Positions 1 through 8,984 of a DNA stretch of 64,000 nt are shown here, piece by piece. The notes below the pieces were generated by a model. That model did not search any database, was not told where the DNA came from, and was given only the letters and a program-made list of their open reading frames with translations. The position numbers and the translations under genes are program-made. Each line of letters begins with the position of its first letter. Position 1 is the stretch's first letter. Source of the stretch: Variovorax paradoxus (lineage in GTDB: Bacteria; Pseudomonadota; Gammaproteobacteria; Burkholderiales; Burkholderiaceae_C); contig NZ_CP046622.1 of NCBI RefSeq assembly GCF_009755665.1, positions 1,116,001-1,180,000 on the forward strand. The letters are read 5' to 3'.

Positions 1-293
1 AGTTCACCAAGGTCTACTTCGACATGTCCAAGGGCGGCGAGGTACGCGGGCCCTGGAACCAGGGCGAAAAATGGGACTACGCCAGCGATCCGAAGCAGCA
101 GATGGCAGTGGACGGTGGCTCTGGCGAGCCCAGCGTGCAGCTCACCGCCGAAGACCAGGCGGCGGTGGAGGCCATGGCCACGCGCACGGCTTCAGACCCG
201 ACCGGCAATCCGCCAACGGGTGCGGAGCTGGGCATGTCGGACGATGCCATCCTCGACGAGCTGGCCACCGAGCTGGGCAAGCCCAAGGTGTAG
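1..293 (+). CDS. Manganese-containing catalase, C-terminal fragment (partial at left edge)
   Basis: The reading frame is open from the window edge (codons begin at base 3) to a TAG at 291-293, giving the last ~96 residues of a protein. The segment FTKVYFDMSKG followed by GPWNQGE and a Trp-Asp-Tyr is what I recognise as the end of the dinuclear-manganese catalase core, which disproportionates hydrogen peroxide in the cytoplasm. A flexible Ala/Asp/Thr-rich tail of about 60 residues follows. The metal-binding four-helix bundle lies outside the window, so activity cannot be judged. Downstream genes are also redox enzymes, consistent with a stress-response group. The internal ATG at 24 is not a credible start because conserved residues precede it. 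Confidence 0.8.
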   Translation, partial: FTKVYFDMSKGGEVRGPWNQGEKWDYASDPKQQMAVDGGSGEPSVQLTAEDQAAVEAMATRTASDPTGNPPTGAELGMSDDAILDELATELGKPKV

Positions 294-331
294 CCGCAGG
301 ACGCTAAGCCAGGCGGAAGGCGAGCTTCATC

Positions 332-1258
332 GTGCAGGACCATTCCGAACCCATCGCCGATGCGGTCGTTGTCGGCGGTGGGCCGGCCGGGCTCATGGCG
401 GCCATCTACCTGGCCCGCTTCCGGCGCTCGGTGGTGCTGGTCGATGCGGGCCAGAGCAGGATCGAGAAGATCCCGCGCTCGCACAACTATCCCGGCTTCG
501 TTGGAGGAATACCGGGTGCGCAGGTGCGCGACATGCTGCGGGCTCAGCTGCGCAGCTATCCGGTCCGCATCACCCAAGCCTTTGTCGAGCGGGCGGAGCG
601 CACGCCGGACGGTTTTCGCCTGGACACCCAGGAGGGGCCCATTGCGGGCAGGCGGGTGCTGCTTGCCACCGGCGTAACGGATATTCCACCCGCCATGCCG
701 CACGTGCGCGCCGCGCTGGACGCCGGCGCGCTGCGCTATTGCCCGGTGTGCGATGCCTACGAGGTGGTCGGCAAGGCCGTCGGCGTGTATGCCAACGGCC
801 CGGCCGGCGTGGCGGAAGCAATCTACCTTCGGCACTTCAGTGCCGACATCACACTGTTCATGGCGCAGGGCGGACCCGGCCTTGCTGAGGAAGAACGCAG
901 CCGCCTGGCCGAGGCCGGCATTCGGTGGAACGACGCGCCGGTGGACGCCATACGAAGAAGCGGCGAACGCGTCGAACTGACGCATGCAGGCACCCGCACG
1001 CTATGCGACACGCTCTACTGCGCGCTGGGCCTGACCGTGCATTCGCAGCTTGCAGTGGCCCTTGGTGCATCGGTCGACGACACGGGTTACGTCCACGTCG
1101 ATGCCCATCATGCGACGACCGTGCCGGGCCTGTATGCGGCGGGCGATGTGTCCGCCGGCCTCAACCAGATTGCGGTGGCCATGGGTGGCGCGGCCATTGC
1201 GGCCTCGGCCATTCACCGCGAACTCGGGCGCGACTGGCCGGCGCGTGCCGGCACTTGA
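332..1258 (+). CDS. NAD(P)/FAD-dependent oxidoreductase, thioredoxin reductase-like
   Basis: A 308-residue two-domain flavoprotein with a GTG start, 38 bases after the catalase stop. The N-terminus has the FAD dinucleotide fold (GGGPAGLMAAIYLARF), and a C-terminal AAGDVSAGLNQ segment closes the FAD site, as in the thioredoxin reductase/AhpF family. A CPVC pair sits where thioredoxin reductase carries its redox-active CxxC. The second Rossmann glycine motif reads NGPAG rather than the usual GGGDSA, so NADPH binding may be altered. It probably reduces a disulfide or small redox partner in the cytosol. The exact substrate is unknown. Ferredoxin-NADP reductase-like activity is an alternative. Confidence 0.8.
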   Translation: MQDHSEPIADAVVVGGGPAGLMAAIYLARFRRSVVLVDAGQSRIEKIPRSHNYPGFVGGIPGAQVRDMLRAQLRSYPVRITQAFVERAERTPDGFRLDTQEGPIAGRRVLLATGVTDIPPAMPHVRAALDAGALRYCPVCDAYEVVGKAVGVYANGPAGVAEAIYLRHFSADITLFMAQGGPGLAEEERSRLAEAGIRWNDAPVDAIRRSGERVELTHAGTRTLCDTLYCALGLTVHSQLAVALGASVDDTGYVHVDAHHATTVPGLYAAGDVSAGLNQIAVAMGGAAIAASAIHRELGRDWPARAGT

Positions 1259-1357
1259 CGCAATGTGGGCGCTGTCCGACGAGGCCTGTGGGTCTCTGCT
1301 TGCGCGGCGCACTCACCCTGCGCAGATGCTGGCCCCGTAATCAAGAAGGAGCAACCG

Positions 1358-2539
1358 ATGCTGGCAATGAACTACCGCGGCCCCTACAGGATTCGCGCGG
1401 TGCACAAGCCCGAACCCGAGATCGAGCATCCCGGCGACGCCATCGTGCGGGTGACGCGCTCATGCATTTGCGGGTCCGATCTGCACCTGTACCACGGCCT
1501 GGTGCCAGACACGCGCATCGGCTCCACCTTCGGGCATGAGTTCACGGGCGTGGTCGAAGAGGTGGGCTCGGCGGTGCAGCACTTGAAACCGGGCGACCAC
1601 GTGCTGGTGCCGTTCAACATCTTCTGCGGCAGCTGCTACTTCTGCCAGAAGGAACTGTACGGCAATTGCCACTCGACCAACCCCGAGGCCACGGCGGTGG
1701 GCGGCATCTTCGGCTACTCGCACACGGCGGGCGGCTACGACGGCGGGCAGGCCGAATACGTGCGCGTGCCCATGGCGGACGTGGGGCCCACCGTCATTCC
1801 GGCCGACATGGACCTGGATGATGCCGTGCTGCTGACCGACGCATTGCCCACCGGCTACCAGGCCGCCGAGATGGGCGGCATACGCGAGGGCGACACGGTG
1901 GTGATCTTCGGCGCGGGGCCGATCGGCATCTTCGCGGCCAAGTCGGCCTGGCTGCTGGGCGCGGGCCGCGTGATCGTGGTGGACCATGTCGAGTACCGGC
2001 TGGAGTTCGTGCGCTCGTACGCGCAGTGCGAGGTCATCGACTTCAAGCAGGTGGGCGACATGGCGATCCACATCAAGAAGATGACCGACGGCCTCGGTGC
2101 CGATGTGTGCATCGACTGCGTGGGCTGCGAGGCGGCCGGCAACTTTGCGCAGACGCTGCTGGGCGTCAAGCTCAAGCTGCAGGGCGGTGCGGCCACGGTG
2201 CTGCACTGGTGCATCAATTCGGTTCGCAAGGGCGGCACCGTATCGATCGTCGGCGTCTACGGGCCCACCTTCAACGCGGTGCCCATCGGGAACGCGGTGA
2301 ACAAGGGGCTCACGCTGCGCATGAACCAGGCCAGCGTGAAGCGGCATCTGCCGCGCCTCATCGAGCACATCCAGGCCGGCCGGCTGGAGCCGCGCCGCGT
2401 GATCTCGCACCGCATCGACCTGCGCGACGTGGCCGACGCGTATCACATCTTCTCGAGCAAGCTCGACAACTGCATCAAGACCGTGCTGGTGCCGCCGGGC
2501 ATGGTGCGCGAAACCACCACCGCGGCCGCAAGCCTTTGA
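1358..2539 (+). CDS. Zinc-dependent alcohol dehydrogenase (MDR family)
   Basis: A 393-residue medium-chain dehydrogenase. The ATG at 1358 is chosen because AAGAAGGA lies just upstream (1343-1350), whereas the longer open frame from 1265 has no homologous N-terminus. Catalytic zinc ligands are visible as Cys38 (CICGSD) and His60-Glu61 (GHE). The structural zinc loop has four cysteines (FCGSCYFC then GNC). The NAD(P) fold is GAGPIG followed by an acidic VVDH, which favours NAD. The family oxidises alcohols or reduces aldehydes; the layout resembles glutathione-independent formaldehyde or threonine-type dehydrogenases, but the substrate cannot be read. It is co-oriented with the flavoprotein before it and the small membrane protein after it. 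Confidence 0.88.
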   Translation: MLAMNYRGPYRIRAVHKPEPEIEHPGDAIVRVTRSCICGSDLHLYHGLVPDTRIGSTFGHEFTGVVEEVGSAVQHLKPGDHVLVPFNIFCGSCYFCQKELYGNCHSTNPEATAVGGIFGYSHTAGGYDGGQAEYVRVPMADVGPTVIPADMDLDDAVLLTDALPTGYQAAEMGGIREGDTVVIFGAGPIGIFAAKSAWLLGAGRVIVVDHVEYRLEFVRSYAQCEVIDFKQVGDMAIHIKKMTDGLGADVCIDCVGCEAAGNFAQTLLGVKLKLQGGAATVLHWCINSVRKGGTVSIVGVYGPTFNAVPIGNAVNKGLTLRMNQASVKRHLPRLIEHIQAGRLEPRRVISHRIDLRDVADAYHIFSSKLDNCIKTVLVPPGMVRETTTAAASL

Positions 2540-2556
2540 TCGACTGGAGCGCACCA

Positions 2557-3081
2557 ATGAACATGCCAGATCCTTCGAACACCCGTTCGCCGTCGCCCAG
2601 CCATGCGCACATCATCGGCTGGGGCGCCGACCTCGACCCCGCCATGCGCCCGGCCTACCCCAAGGAGCGCACGCCGCCGCGGCTGCCGCACCCGGTGGAG
2701 CCACCAGAGCAGCAGCACTCGCATGCGGAGGTGCTTCATTCGACCGAGCGCCCCGGCATCACGCCCATCTTCGGTAGCACCTTGCCGCCGTCGGGCCTGA
2801 GCGGCCGACTGCGGCGCCTGGCGTTCCGGCATTCGGAAAACGACCTTCGGCACTGGCTCATGCTGCTGCTGGCAGACCGGGTGCAGATGGGCGAGGGCCT
2901 CATTGAAGACATCTCGCGCGGGCACGTGCCCAACATCTATGCCGAAATGGGCGGCCGAGCCGAGCTCAGGCATAACCCGATGGGGGCCGCACGCAAGGTG
3001 GCGATTGGCGTTGCGGCGCTGGCGCTCGTCGCCATGGCGCTCAAGGGCCGGGGGCGGACTCGGCGCCGCCTGCGGGGCTAA
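2557..3081 (+). CDS. Hypothetical protein with a C-terminal membrane helix
   Basis: A 174-residue protein starting 17 bases after the alcohol dehydrogenase, so probably in the same operon. The first ~85 residues are rich in Pro, His and charged residues and look disordered. A more ordered, Arg/Leu-rich stretch follows (HSENDLRHWLMLLLADRVQ). A single hydrophobic segment near residues 145-162 is followed by a basic tail, which suggests a tail-anchored inner-membrane protein facing the cytoplasm. I do not recognise the family. Its convergent neighbour ends 17 bases away on the other strand. Confidence 0.6.
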   Translation: MNMPDPSNTRSPSPSHAHIIGWGADLDPAMRPAYPKERTPPRLPHPVEPPEQQHSHAEVLHSTERPGITPIFGSTLPPSGLSGRLRRLAFRHSENDLRHWLMLLLADRVQMGEGLIEDISRGHVPNIYAEMGGRAELRHNPMGAARKVAIGVAALALVAMALKGRGRTRRRLRG

Positions 3082-3098
3082 GCCGCTGCTTCGGAAAA

Positions 3099-4874
3099 TC
3101 AGGGCGTTTCCTGCCCTTCGGCCTGCAGGCTCCAGAGCTCGGCGTACACGCCACCGAGCTCGATGAGTTCGTCGGGCGTGCCGTCTTCGACGACGCACCC
3201 GTTGACCAGCACGATGATCCGGTCGAAGTTGGCCACGGTCGATAGCCTGTGCGCCACGGCCACCACCGTGCGGCCATGCATGAGCCGCCCCAGCGCCGCC
3301 TGTATTTCCGCCTCGGAGCGGCTGTCGAGTGCCGACGTGGCTTCGTCCAGCAGCAGCACCGGCGCATTCTTCAGCATGGCCCGCGCAATGCTGATGCGCT
3401 GGCGCTGGCCGCCAGACAGGCGCGCGCCGCGTTCGCCCACGACGGTGTCGTAGCCGTGCGGCAGGGCGCGTATGAAGTCGTCGCACAAGGCATGGCGCGC
3501 GGCGGCCACGACCTGCGCATTGGTCGCATCGGGGTTTCCGTAGCGCAGGTTCTCCATCACGCTCCGGTGAAAAAGCGACACATCCTGCGGAACCACGCCG
3601 ATCGCGTCGCGCAGGCTGTCTTGCCGCACCTGCGAAATGTCGACGCCGTCGACCAGGATGCGGCCATAGGTCGGATCCATGATGCGTCCGATCAGCCGGA
3701 TGAAGGTGGACTTGCCTGCGCCCGATGGGCCCACCACGCCGAGCCGCTGCCCCGCCGGAATGACGAGGTCCAGATGCTCGAAGACCGGTCGGTCATGGTC
3801 ATAGGCAAAGCCTACGTCGTCGAAGACGATGGTACCGGCGCGGGGCAGGAAGGGCGGCGCATGCGGCCTGTCGGAAACCTCGTGCGGCACCGTCACCACG
3901 CGCAGCATTTCGGCAATCACGCCGAAGTGCTGCGAAGCATCGACGAGCGACAGAGCAAGCTCGCGCGAGCCATGCAGGATGCGAAAGGTCAGCGCGCTGA
4001 TCAGCACCACGTCGCCCGCCATGTTCTCCCCCGCGCGCCAGGCCTCCACGGCCCAGATCAGCATCGAGCCCGCCATGAGCCACATGCACACGTCGTGGAA
4101 GGCGCGGGCCTTTTCCAGAAAAAGCCAGCTGCGGCGCTGGGCTTGAGCCTCCAGGCCGAAGGCTTCGCGCAGCCGCCGGTATTCGCGCTCGCGCGCCGAG
4201 AAGGCCATGACGGTAAAGATGTTGGAGACCACGTCCACCAGCTCGCCGCCCACCTGCGATGCCTTTTCGGCAAACGCCTGCTGCAGGGGCCGCACGCGCA
4301 GCCCGAAGAAATACATGAAGCCCGCGACCACCGCCACAAAGGCGATCAGCGTGAGCGCCATGCGGATGTCGATGGTGCACAGCACCACGACCGCGCCCAG
4401 AAAATCGACGCAGGGCGGCAGGATCTTCCAGATGAGCGTGCCGAAAATGGCGCCGGTGGCGCCGGCAGTCACCGTGATGCGGTTGCCGAGCGAGCCTGCG
4501 AGGTGGCGCGAGAAATACTCGAGCGAATGCCCTGAGAGATGCCGGAACAGATCGAGCCGCACGTCCACGCCCGTGCGCACCACGGTCAGGCAGCCGAGCC
4601 AGCCGCTCAGCCGCCAGAAGGCGCTTTCGGCGCCGATCAGCACGATGAACAGGCCGAGCCACTGCCACACTGCGCGCGAGGTGCGGTCTTCACTGGCCAT
4701 CGTGTCGACGATCAGCTTCATGCCGTACTGCACGCCCACCGAGCATGCGGCGGCGGCAACGATCAGCGCGAGCAGCGCACCGAAGGCCCCCCGCCGGCGC
4801 TGAACGTAGTGCCACAGGAAAGCGATGGGCCGGCCCGGCAGCGGGGAGGCGCCGGTTGTGGCCGCGGCGTTCAG
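3099..4874 (-). CDS. ABC transporter, fused membrane and ATPase domains (MsbA/ABCB type)
   Basis: A half-transporter of about 591 residues: roughly 320 residues of membrane domain, then an ATPase domain with Walker A GPSGAGKST, signature LSGGQRQRISIARAM and Walker B VLLLDEATSALD. It should export a lipid, glycolipid or glycan across the inner membrane as a homodimer. The start is unusual. The homologous sequence begins around SLNAAATTG; the only start there is CTG at 4874, overlapping the TGA of the preceding gene. The nearest ATG in frame is at 4982, inside that gene, and would add 36 low-complexity residues. Tight coupling to the glycosidase-glycosyltransferase gene suggests it exports that enzyme's product. 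Confidence 0.85.
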   Translation of the reverse strand: MNAAATTGASPLPGRPIAFLWHYVQRRRGAFGALLALIVAAAACSVGVQYGMKLIVDTMASEDRTSRAVWQWLGLFIVLIGAESAFWRLSGWLGCLTVVRTGVDVRLDLFRHLSGHSLEYFSRHLAGSLGNRITVTAGATGAIFGTLIWKILPPCVDFLGAVVVLCTIDIRMALTLIAFVAVVAGFMYFFGLRVRPLQQAFAEKASQVGGELVDVVSNIFTVMAFSAREREYRRLREAFGLEAQAQRRSWLFLEKARAFHDVCMWLMAGSMLIWAVEAWRAGENMAGDVVLISALTFRILHGSRELALSLVDASQHFGVIAEMLRVVTVPHEVSDRPHAPPFLPRAGTIVFDDVGFAYDHDRPVFEHLDLVIPAGQRLGVVGPSGAGKSTFIRLIGRIMDPTYGRILVDGVDISQVRQDSLRDAIGVVPQDVSLFHRSVMENLRYGNPDATNAQVVAAARHALCDDFIRALPHGYDTVVGERGARLSGGQRQRISIARAMLKNAPVLLLDEATSALDSRSEAEIQAALGRLMHGRTVVAVAHRLSTVANFDRIIVLVNGCVVEDGTPDELIELGGVYAELWSLQAEGQETP

Positions 4875-7800
4875 GCTGCCACCGCCACGGCCGGTGGCGC
4901 CGGGTTCGCGTTCAGCCCGAGCGCCGCTTCCGCCGCCTTGCGCCCGGCCACGAAGGCGTGGTCGGAGTTGTAGTACTCCCATTCGCTGTAGCGGCCCGCC
5001 AGCAGGATGTCGGCTTCGGCCAGCCAGTTGCGAATGGCCTGCACATGCGCCGCGCGCGCGTGGTCGTACACCACGTAGGCGCAAGGCATGTCGACTTCGT
5101 TTGCGGCAAGAAGCTGGTCGTCGGGCCGCAGCAAACCCACGCGCACGCAATCGTCGAAGCAACGGCGCACCAGCGCATCGCCTTCGGCCGGCAGCGGCTT
5201 CAACGGCGAATAGGTGATCTCGCAGGTCAGGCCGAAGCCGCCTGGCGCGTTGCAATGCGGGCTGGCATTGCCCTGCACGAAGATGCGGTGGAAGACCGTG
5301 TCCTCGGGGTAGTAGATCCAGTGCTTGTCGGTGATGTTCTCGCGCGCCACGCCCAGGTTCACGCAGCGCACCGACACATGGCGCAGGTGGCGGGCGGCTT
5401 CGCGCACGAACGCCGGCGCCTCTGCGCCGATGGCCTCCACCAGCCGGGGCAGCGGCATGGTGCTGATCAGCGTGTTGAACGACACGGTCCGTCCGTTGTC
5501 GAAAGTCACCGTCTTGCGCGAGGGCGACACGGCGGTGACCCGCGTGCCCAGCGCCATCTCGCCTTCGAGCAGCGGCAGGAAGCCGTTCATCAGCGCCTGG
5601 AAGCCGCCGCGCAGCGGGTAGCCGAAGCGCGCGTTCGGGCCCACGGGCTTGCGCACCGGTTGCAGCGCGCCCTCGATCATTTCCTCCAGGTCAGGCAGCG
5701 GCACGCGTCCGCCGAGCCAGGAGGTTTCCATTTCGCTGAGCGGCACGGCCCAAAGCTTGCGGTTGTACGGAATGGCAAAGTGCTTGGCCACGCCTTCGCC
5801 CCAGACCTTGTAGATGAACTCTTCGAAGTTGCGCGGCGGTGTGGCGGGCGTGGGCGCATGGGGCACCGCCGGTGCGGGGCTTTCCGACGCGGCCGGTGGC
5901 GCCGCCGCGCGCGATGGGCCGGTGGGCGACACGCGCCGCTCCGGCTTGCCGATGCTGCCGAAGCGCGCCTCGATGGCGCCGATCAGGCATTCCTTGAGCA
6001 CCGGCGGCGGCAAGCCGTGCAGCGCGGACTGGAAGGGGTAGCGCGTATAGACCGACTTGCTGTAGATCCATGCTTCGCGGTCCTGCCAGTGCACGTTGTC
6101 GCCGAGCAGGCGCTTGTACAAATCGAGCACATACGGATCGTTGGAGAACATGATGTGCCCCGCATAGTCGAAGGTGAAGCCCTTGTCTTCGACGGAGCGG
6201 CACCATCCGCCGACGGTTGCGTTCTGCTCGACCAGCAGGCTGCCGCGGCCCGCGTGCAGCGCGGCGGCCAGGCCCGTGGGGCCGGCGCCCAGGATGACGG
6301 TGGCATACGCATCGGCCATTCCGTCGGCCTGCTCGTTCGCGGCCGGCGCCAGGGTGATGGGCGCGATCGTGCCGCTGCTGCTGCTGCCGCCGTGCGCCTG
6401 CGGCGGCGCTTGCTTCGTGCGCTTCTTTTCGTCTTCCTTGTCGATCAGCGAGGCCATTTCGTCCGCGGTGCGGTCCCATGAGGTGGCCCGCACGATCGCT
6501 TCGCACGCGCCAGCCTGCCGCGCTTGCTCTTCAGGGCCGCGCGCGAGCACGGCTTCGCATGCTTCAACGAAGGCCTTGCTGCCCTCGGCTATCGCCACCA
6601 CGCCCGCATAGGGGCCGACCACGTCATGGATCGGCGTGCTGACCACGGGGCGGCCCGCCGCCATGTATTCGAGCGTCTTGGTGGGGCTGATGTAGCGCGT
6701 GGCCTCGTTCAGCGCAAAGGGCATCAGGCACACGTCCCAGCCGCCGATCAGCGCCGGCAGTTCGTCGTAGCCGCGCTGGCCCAGCCAGTGGATGTTGGGC
6801 CGCTGCGGCAGCGTGGCGGGGTCGATCTTCACCACCGGGCCGACGGCCACGATCTGCCAGTCGGCATGTGCGTCGGCCAGCGCGGCAAGAATGTCCAGGT
6901 CGATGCGCTCGTCGATCACGCCGCAGTAGCCGAGCCGCGGGCGGCCGATGCCGGCCTGGGCCTCGTGCTCCCGGTGGTCGCCGGGCGCGCGGGCGAAGTG
7001 GGCCGCGTCGACGCTGCTCGGAAAGCAATGCACGCGCGGATGCCGCTCCCGCTTCGACTCATACAGGCTCTGGCCGCCGGTGAACACCAGGTCGGCCGAC
7101 TGCAGCAGAGCGCTCTCTCGCTGCAGCAGCTGGCGCGGCGCATGGCGGAAGGCGGAAAGCTCGTCCATGCAGTCGTACACCACGCCGGCGGGAGACAGCC
7201 CCGCGGCCAGCGGCATGGCCATGGGCGTGTAGAACCACAGCCAGTAGTCGTCGATGGCCGCTTCACCCAGGTATTCGGCAAGCAGCTTCTGCAGCTGCGG
7301 AATGTGGTCGTCGTGAAAGCCCGGCGCACTGGCCGTGAGGTGCGGGCGCAGCACCACCACACCTTCGCAGGGCGACAGCATTTCGAGCACCGGCTGCGCC
7401 GCCCCGGGCATCGGCTCTTCGACGAACACCACCGGGAAGCGGTGCCCCAGCCGCGAGAGCAGTTGCTGCGGGCGCTGGTAGACGAAGTTCCAGCGCAGGT
7501 GGGAGAAGACGATCAGGTGGGTCATGGGCTTTCCTGGAGTTGAAGGCGATGAAGAAGGAGGTGCCTCGGTGCCGGCCAGCAGCGCCTGCCAGTGCTCCAG
7601 GCGGCGCGCCGACGGGCGGTGAAGGGTTCGCGCGCCCGTGCGTTCGTCCACGTCCCACAGGCCGCTGCGGTGCCAGGCGCGGGCGTCTTCCCAGTCGGGG
7701 CGGTCGATGAGCGGATACAGGCAGATGCCTTGCAGCGGTACTCCGGCCGTCTTGCAGCGCATGGCCAGCGAGCCCACTTCGTCGATCCACTGCGCGCGCC

Positions 7801-8755
7801 CGTCGCCGACATGGCCGGTCTCGGCAATGAACACGGGGCGGCCGTAGCGCTCGCACACCTCGGCCACCATGGCCACCGGATCGCGGCGGCGCGCATCGCG
7901 CAGATGCCAGTGGAGGCGCTCGTTGGTCGGGTGCTCCCACTGGTTGTTGTGGTAATAGTTGAGGCCCAGAACATCCAGGTAGCGCGGTGCGCCGCCAAGG
8001 CCCGGCTCGAGACGGCCGCAGAGCATGTCCCAGGCCTGGTATTGCGCGGCGGAAAGCGCGCGCACCTCCTCGGCCCATTCGGGCTGGTCCCCCGTGGGCA
8101 CGATGTGGATGATGGGATCGGTGTGCACGATGCGCGCATCCGGGCAGGTGGCCCACAGCGCATCGCACGCCTGCAATGCGGCACGCGCAAGGTTGCACTT
8201 GAGCTCATAGCCGCGCTCGGGCGAGTCGGGCTGAAACGGGTGGATCAGCGAGGTGCTGCTCGCGGCCCAGCTCAGGAATGAGATCTCGTTGACGGGCTGG
8301 AAGAAAAGCGGCTCGCCCTCGCTGCTGTCTTTCAAGGCGCGCGCAACCTGGTCGCAGAAGCCGGCAAGGCGCGCGGGAAAGTCGCGCGAGAACATGTCCA
8401 CGCCGTCCGGCACACCGTAGTGGTGAATCGTCCAGATGACCTGCAGGCCGAACTTGCGGGCGGCCTGGGCGGTGCGCGCAAGGCGCGCCATTTCGGCGCC
8501 GGGCGCTGCCGCGGCGCATGCGCGCCAGCCGATGCTCTCGCGAATGGTTCGAATGCCGAAGCGCGCGAGCTGGGCGTAGTCTTCCTCCAGCCGCTCCCAG
8601 TGGCCGTTGCTGCGGTTCATCAGCACCTGTTCGCCGCGGCTGTTCACATGGTCGGCACCTTCGAAGCCTCCCATCCAGAACGAGCGGAACAGTGGCTTGG
8701 CGGAGGGCGGCTGCGGGTCGCTGCGTTCTTGCGAAGGCGGTACGGCTGTGTTCAA
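4871..8755 (-). CDS. Tri-domain fusion: GH-A glycosidase, GT4-like glycosyltransferase and UDP-galactopyranose mutase-like flavoprotein
   Basis: One uninterrupted frame of about 1294 residues from a TTG at 8755 (AAGAGAG upstream); an ATG at 8821 is possible. Residues 1-400 form a glycosidase-like barrel with the two expected acids, in PVNEISF and FIAETGH. Residues 411-775 resemble a GT4 glycosyltransferase ([11 protein letters not shown] near the start; [19 protein letters not shown] near the end). Residues 813-1294 are an FAD protein ([13 protein letters not shown], then [14 protein letters not shown]) resembling UDP-galactopyranose mutase, with a Pro/Ala-rich insertion of ~40 residues. Ser/Gly/Pro linkers separate the domains. 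The Met opening the second domain (7525) has AGGA six bases upstream, so separate products are possible. It overlaps the ABC exporter gene; together they suggest synthesis and export of a glycan or glycolipid. Confidence 0.75.
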   Translation of the reverse strand: MNTAVPPSQERSDPQPPSAKPLFRSFWMGGFEGADHVNSRGEQVLMNRSNGHWERLEEDYAQLARFGIRTIRESIGWRACAAAAPGAEMARLARTAQAARKFGLQVIWTIHHYGVPDGVDMFSRDFPARLAGFCDQVARALKDSSEGEPLFFQPVNEISFLSWAASSTSLIHPFQPDSPERGYELKCNLARAALQACDALWATCPDARIVHTDPIIHIVPTGDQPEWAEEVRALSAAQYQAWDMLCGRLEPGLGGAPRYLDVLGLNYYHNNQWEHPTNERLHWHLRDARRRDPVAMVAEVCERYGRPVFIAETGHVGDGRAQWIDEVGSLAMRCKTAGVPLQGICLYPLIDRPDWEDARAWHRSGLWDVDERTGARTLHRPSARRLEHWQALLAGTEAPPSSSPSTPGKPMTHLIVFSHLRWNFVYQRPQQLLSRLGHRFPVVFVEEPMPGAAQPVLEMLSPCEGVVVLRPHLTASAPGFHDDHIPQLQKLLAEYLGEAAIDDYWLWFYTPMAMPLAAGLSPAGVVYDCMDELSAFRHAPRQLLQRESALLQSADLVFTGGQSLYESKRERHPRVHCFPSSVDAAHFARAPGDHREHEAQAGIGRPRLGYCGVIDERIDLDILAALADAHADWQIVAVGPVVKIDPATLPQRPNIHWLGQRGYDELPALIGGWDVCLMPFALNEATRYISPTKTLEYMAAGRPVVSTPIHDVVGPYAGVVAIAEGSKAFVEACEAVLARGPEEQARQAGACEAIVRATSWDRTADEMASLIDKEDEKKRTKQAPPQAHGGSSSSGTIAPITLAPAANEQADGMADAYATVILGAGPTGLAAALHAGRGSLLVEQNATVGGWCRSVEDKGFTFDYAGHIMFSNDPYVLDLYKRLLGDNVHWQDREAWIYSKSVYTRYPFQSALHGLPPPVLKECLIGAIEARFGSIGKPERRVSPTGPSRAAAPPAASESPAPAVPHAPTPATPPRNFEEFIYKVWGEGVAKHFAIPYNRKLWAVPLSEMETSWLGGRVPLPDLEEMIEGALQPVRKPVGPNARFGYPLRGGFQALMNGFLPLLEGEMALGTRVTAVSPSRKTVTFDNGRTVSFNTLISTMPLPRLVEAIGAEAPAFVREAARHLRHVSVRCVNLGVARENITDKHWIYYPEDTVFHRIFVQGNASPHCNAPGGFGLTCEITYSPLKPLPAEGDALVRRCFDDCVRVGLLRPDDQLLAANEVDMPCAYVVYDHARAAHVQAIRNWLAEADILLAGRYSEWEYYNSDHAFVAGRKAAEAALGLNANPAPPAVAVAA

Positions 8756-8984
8756 GGTGGCTCTCTTCTTGTCGGGGATGAACGCCGTGCTGGCGCGGCA
8801 CCTGTGCAGGGCAACGGCCATGCCCGCGTGCGCCCGCATCGGCCCGGCCCGAGGGCCAGCGCACGTTCGCAGCATTTGCGGCAATTTGTGCCGCCATGCA
8901 GTCAGCGCGCGCCGCGCCGACACGGCGCGTGGGCGCGCTCTCACAAGGAGGCTGCCGTGCGGCAGGCAGATTGACGGCCAGCAC

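Noticed and set aside
4745..6481. A 578-residue plus-strand frame opposite the glycosidase fusion gene
   Set aside because: Low-complexity Arg/His/Ala translation with no ribosome site; a shadow of the real minus-strand gene.
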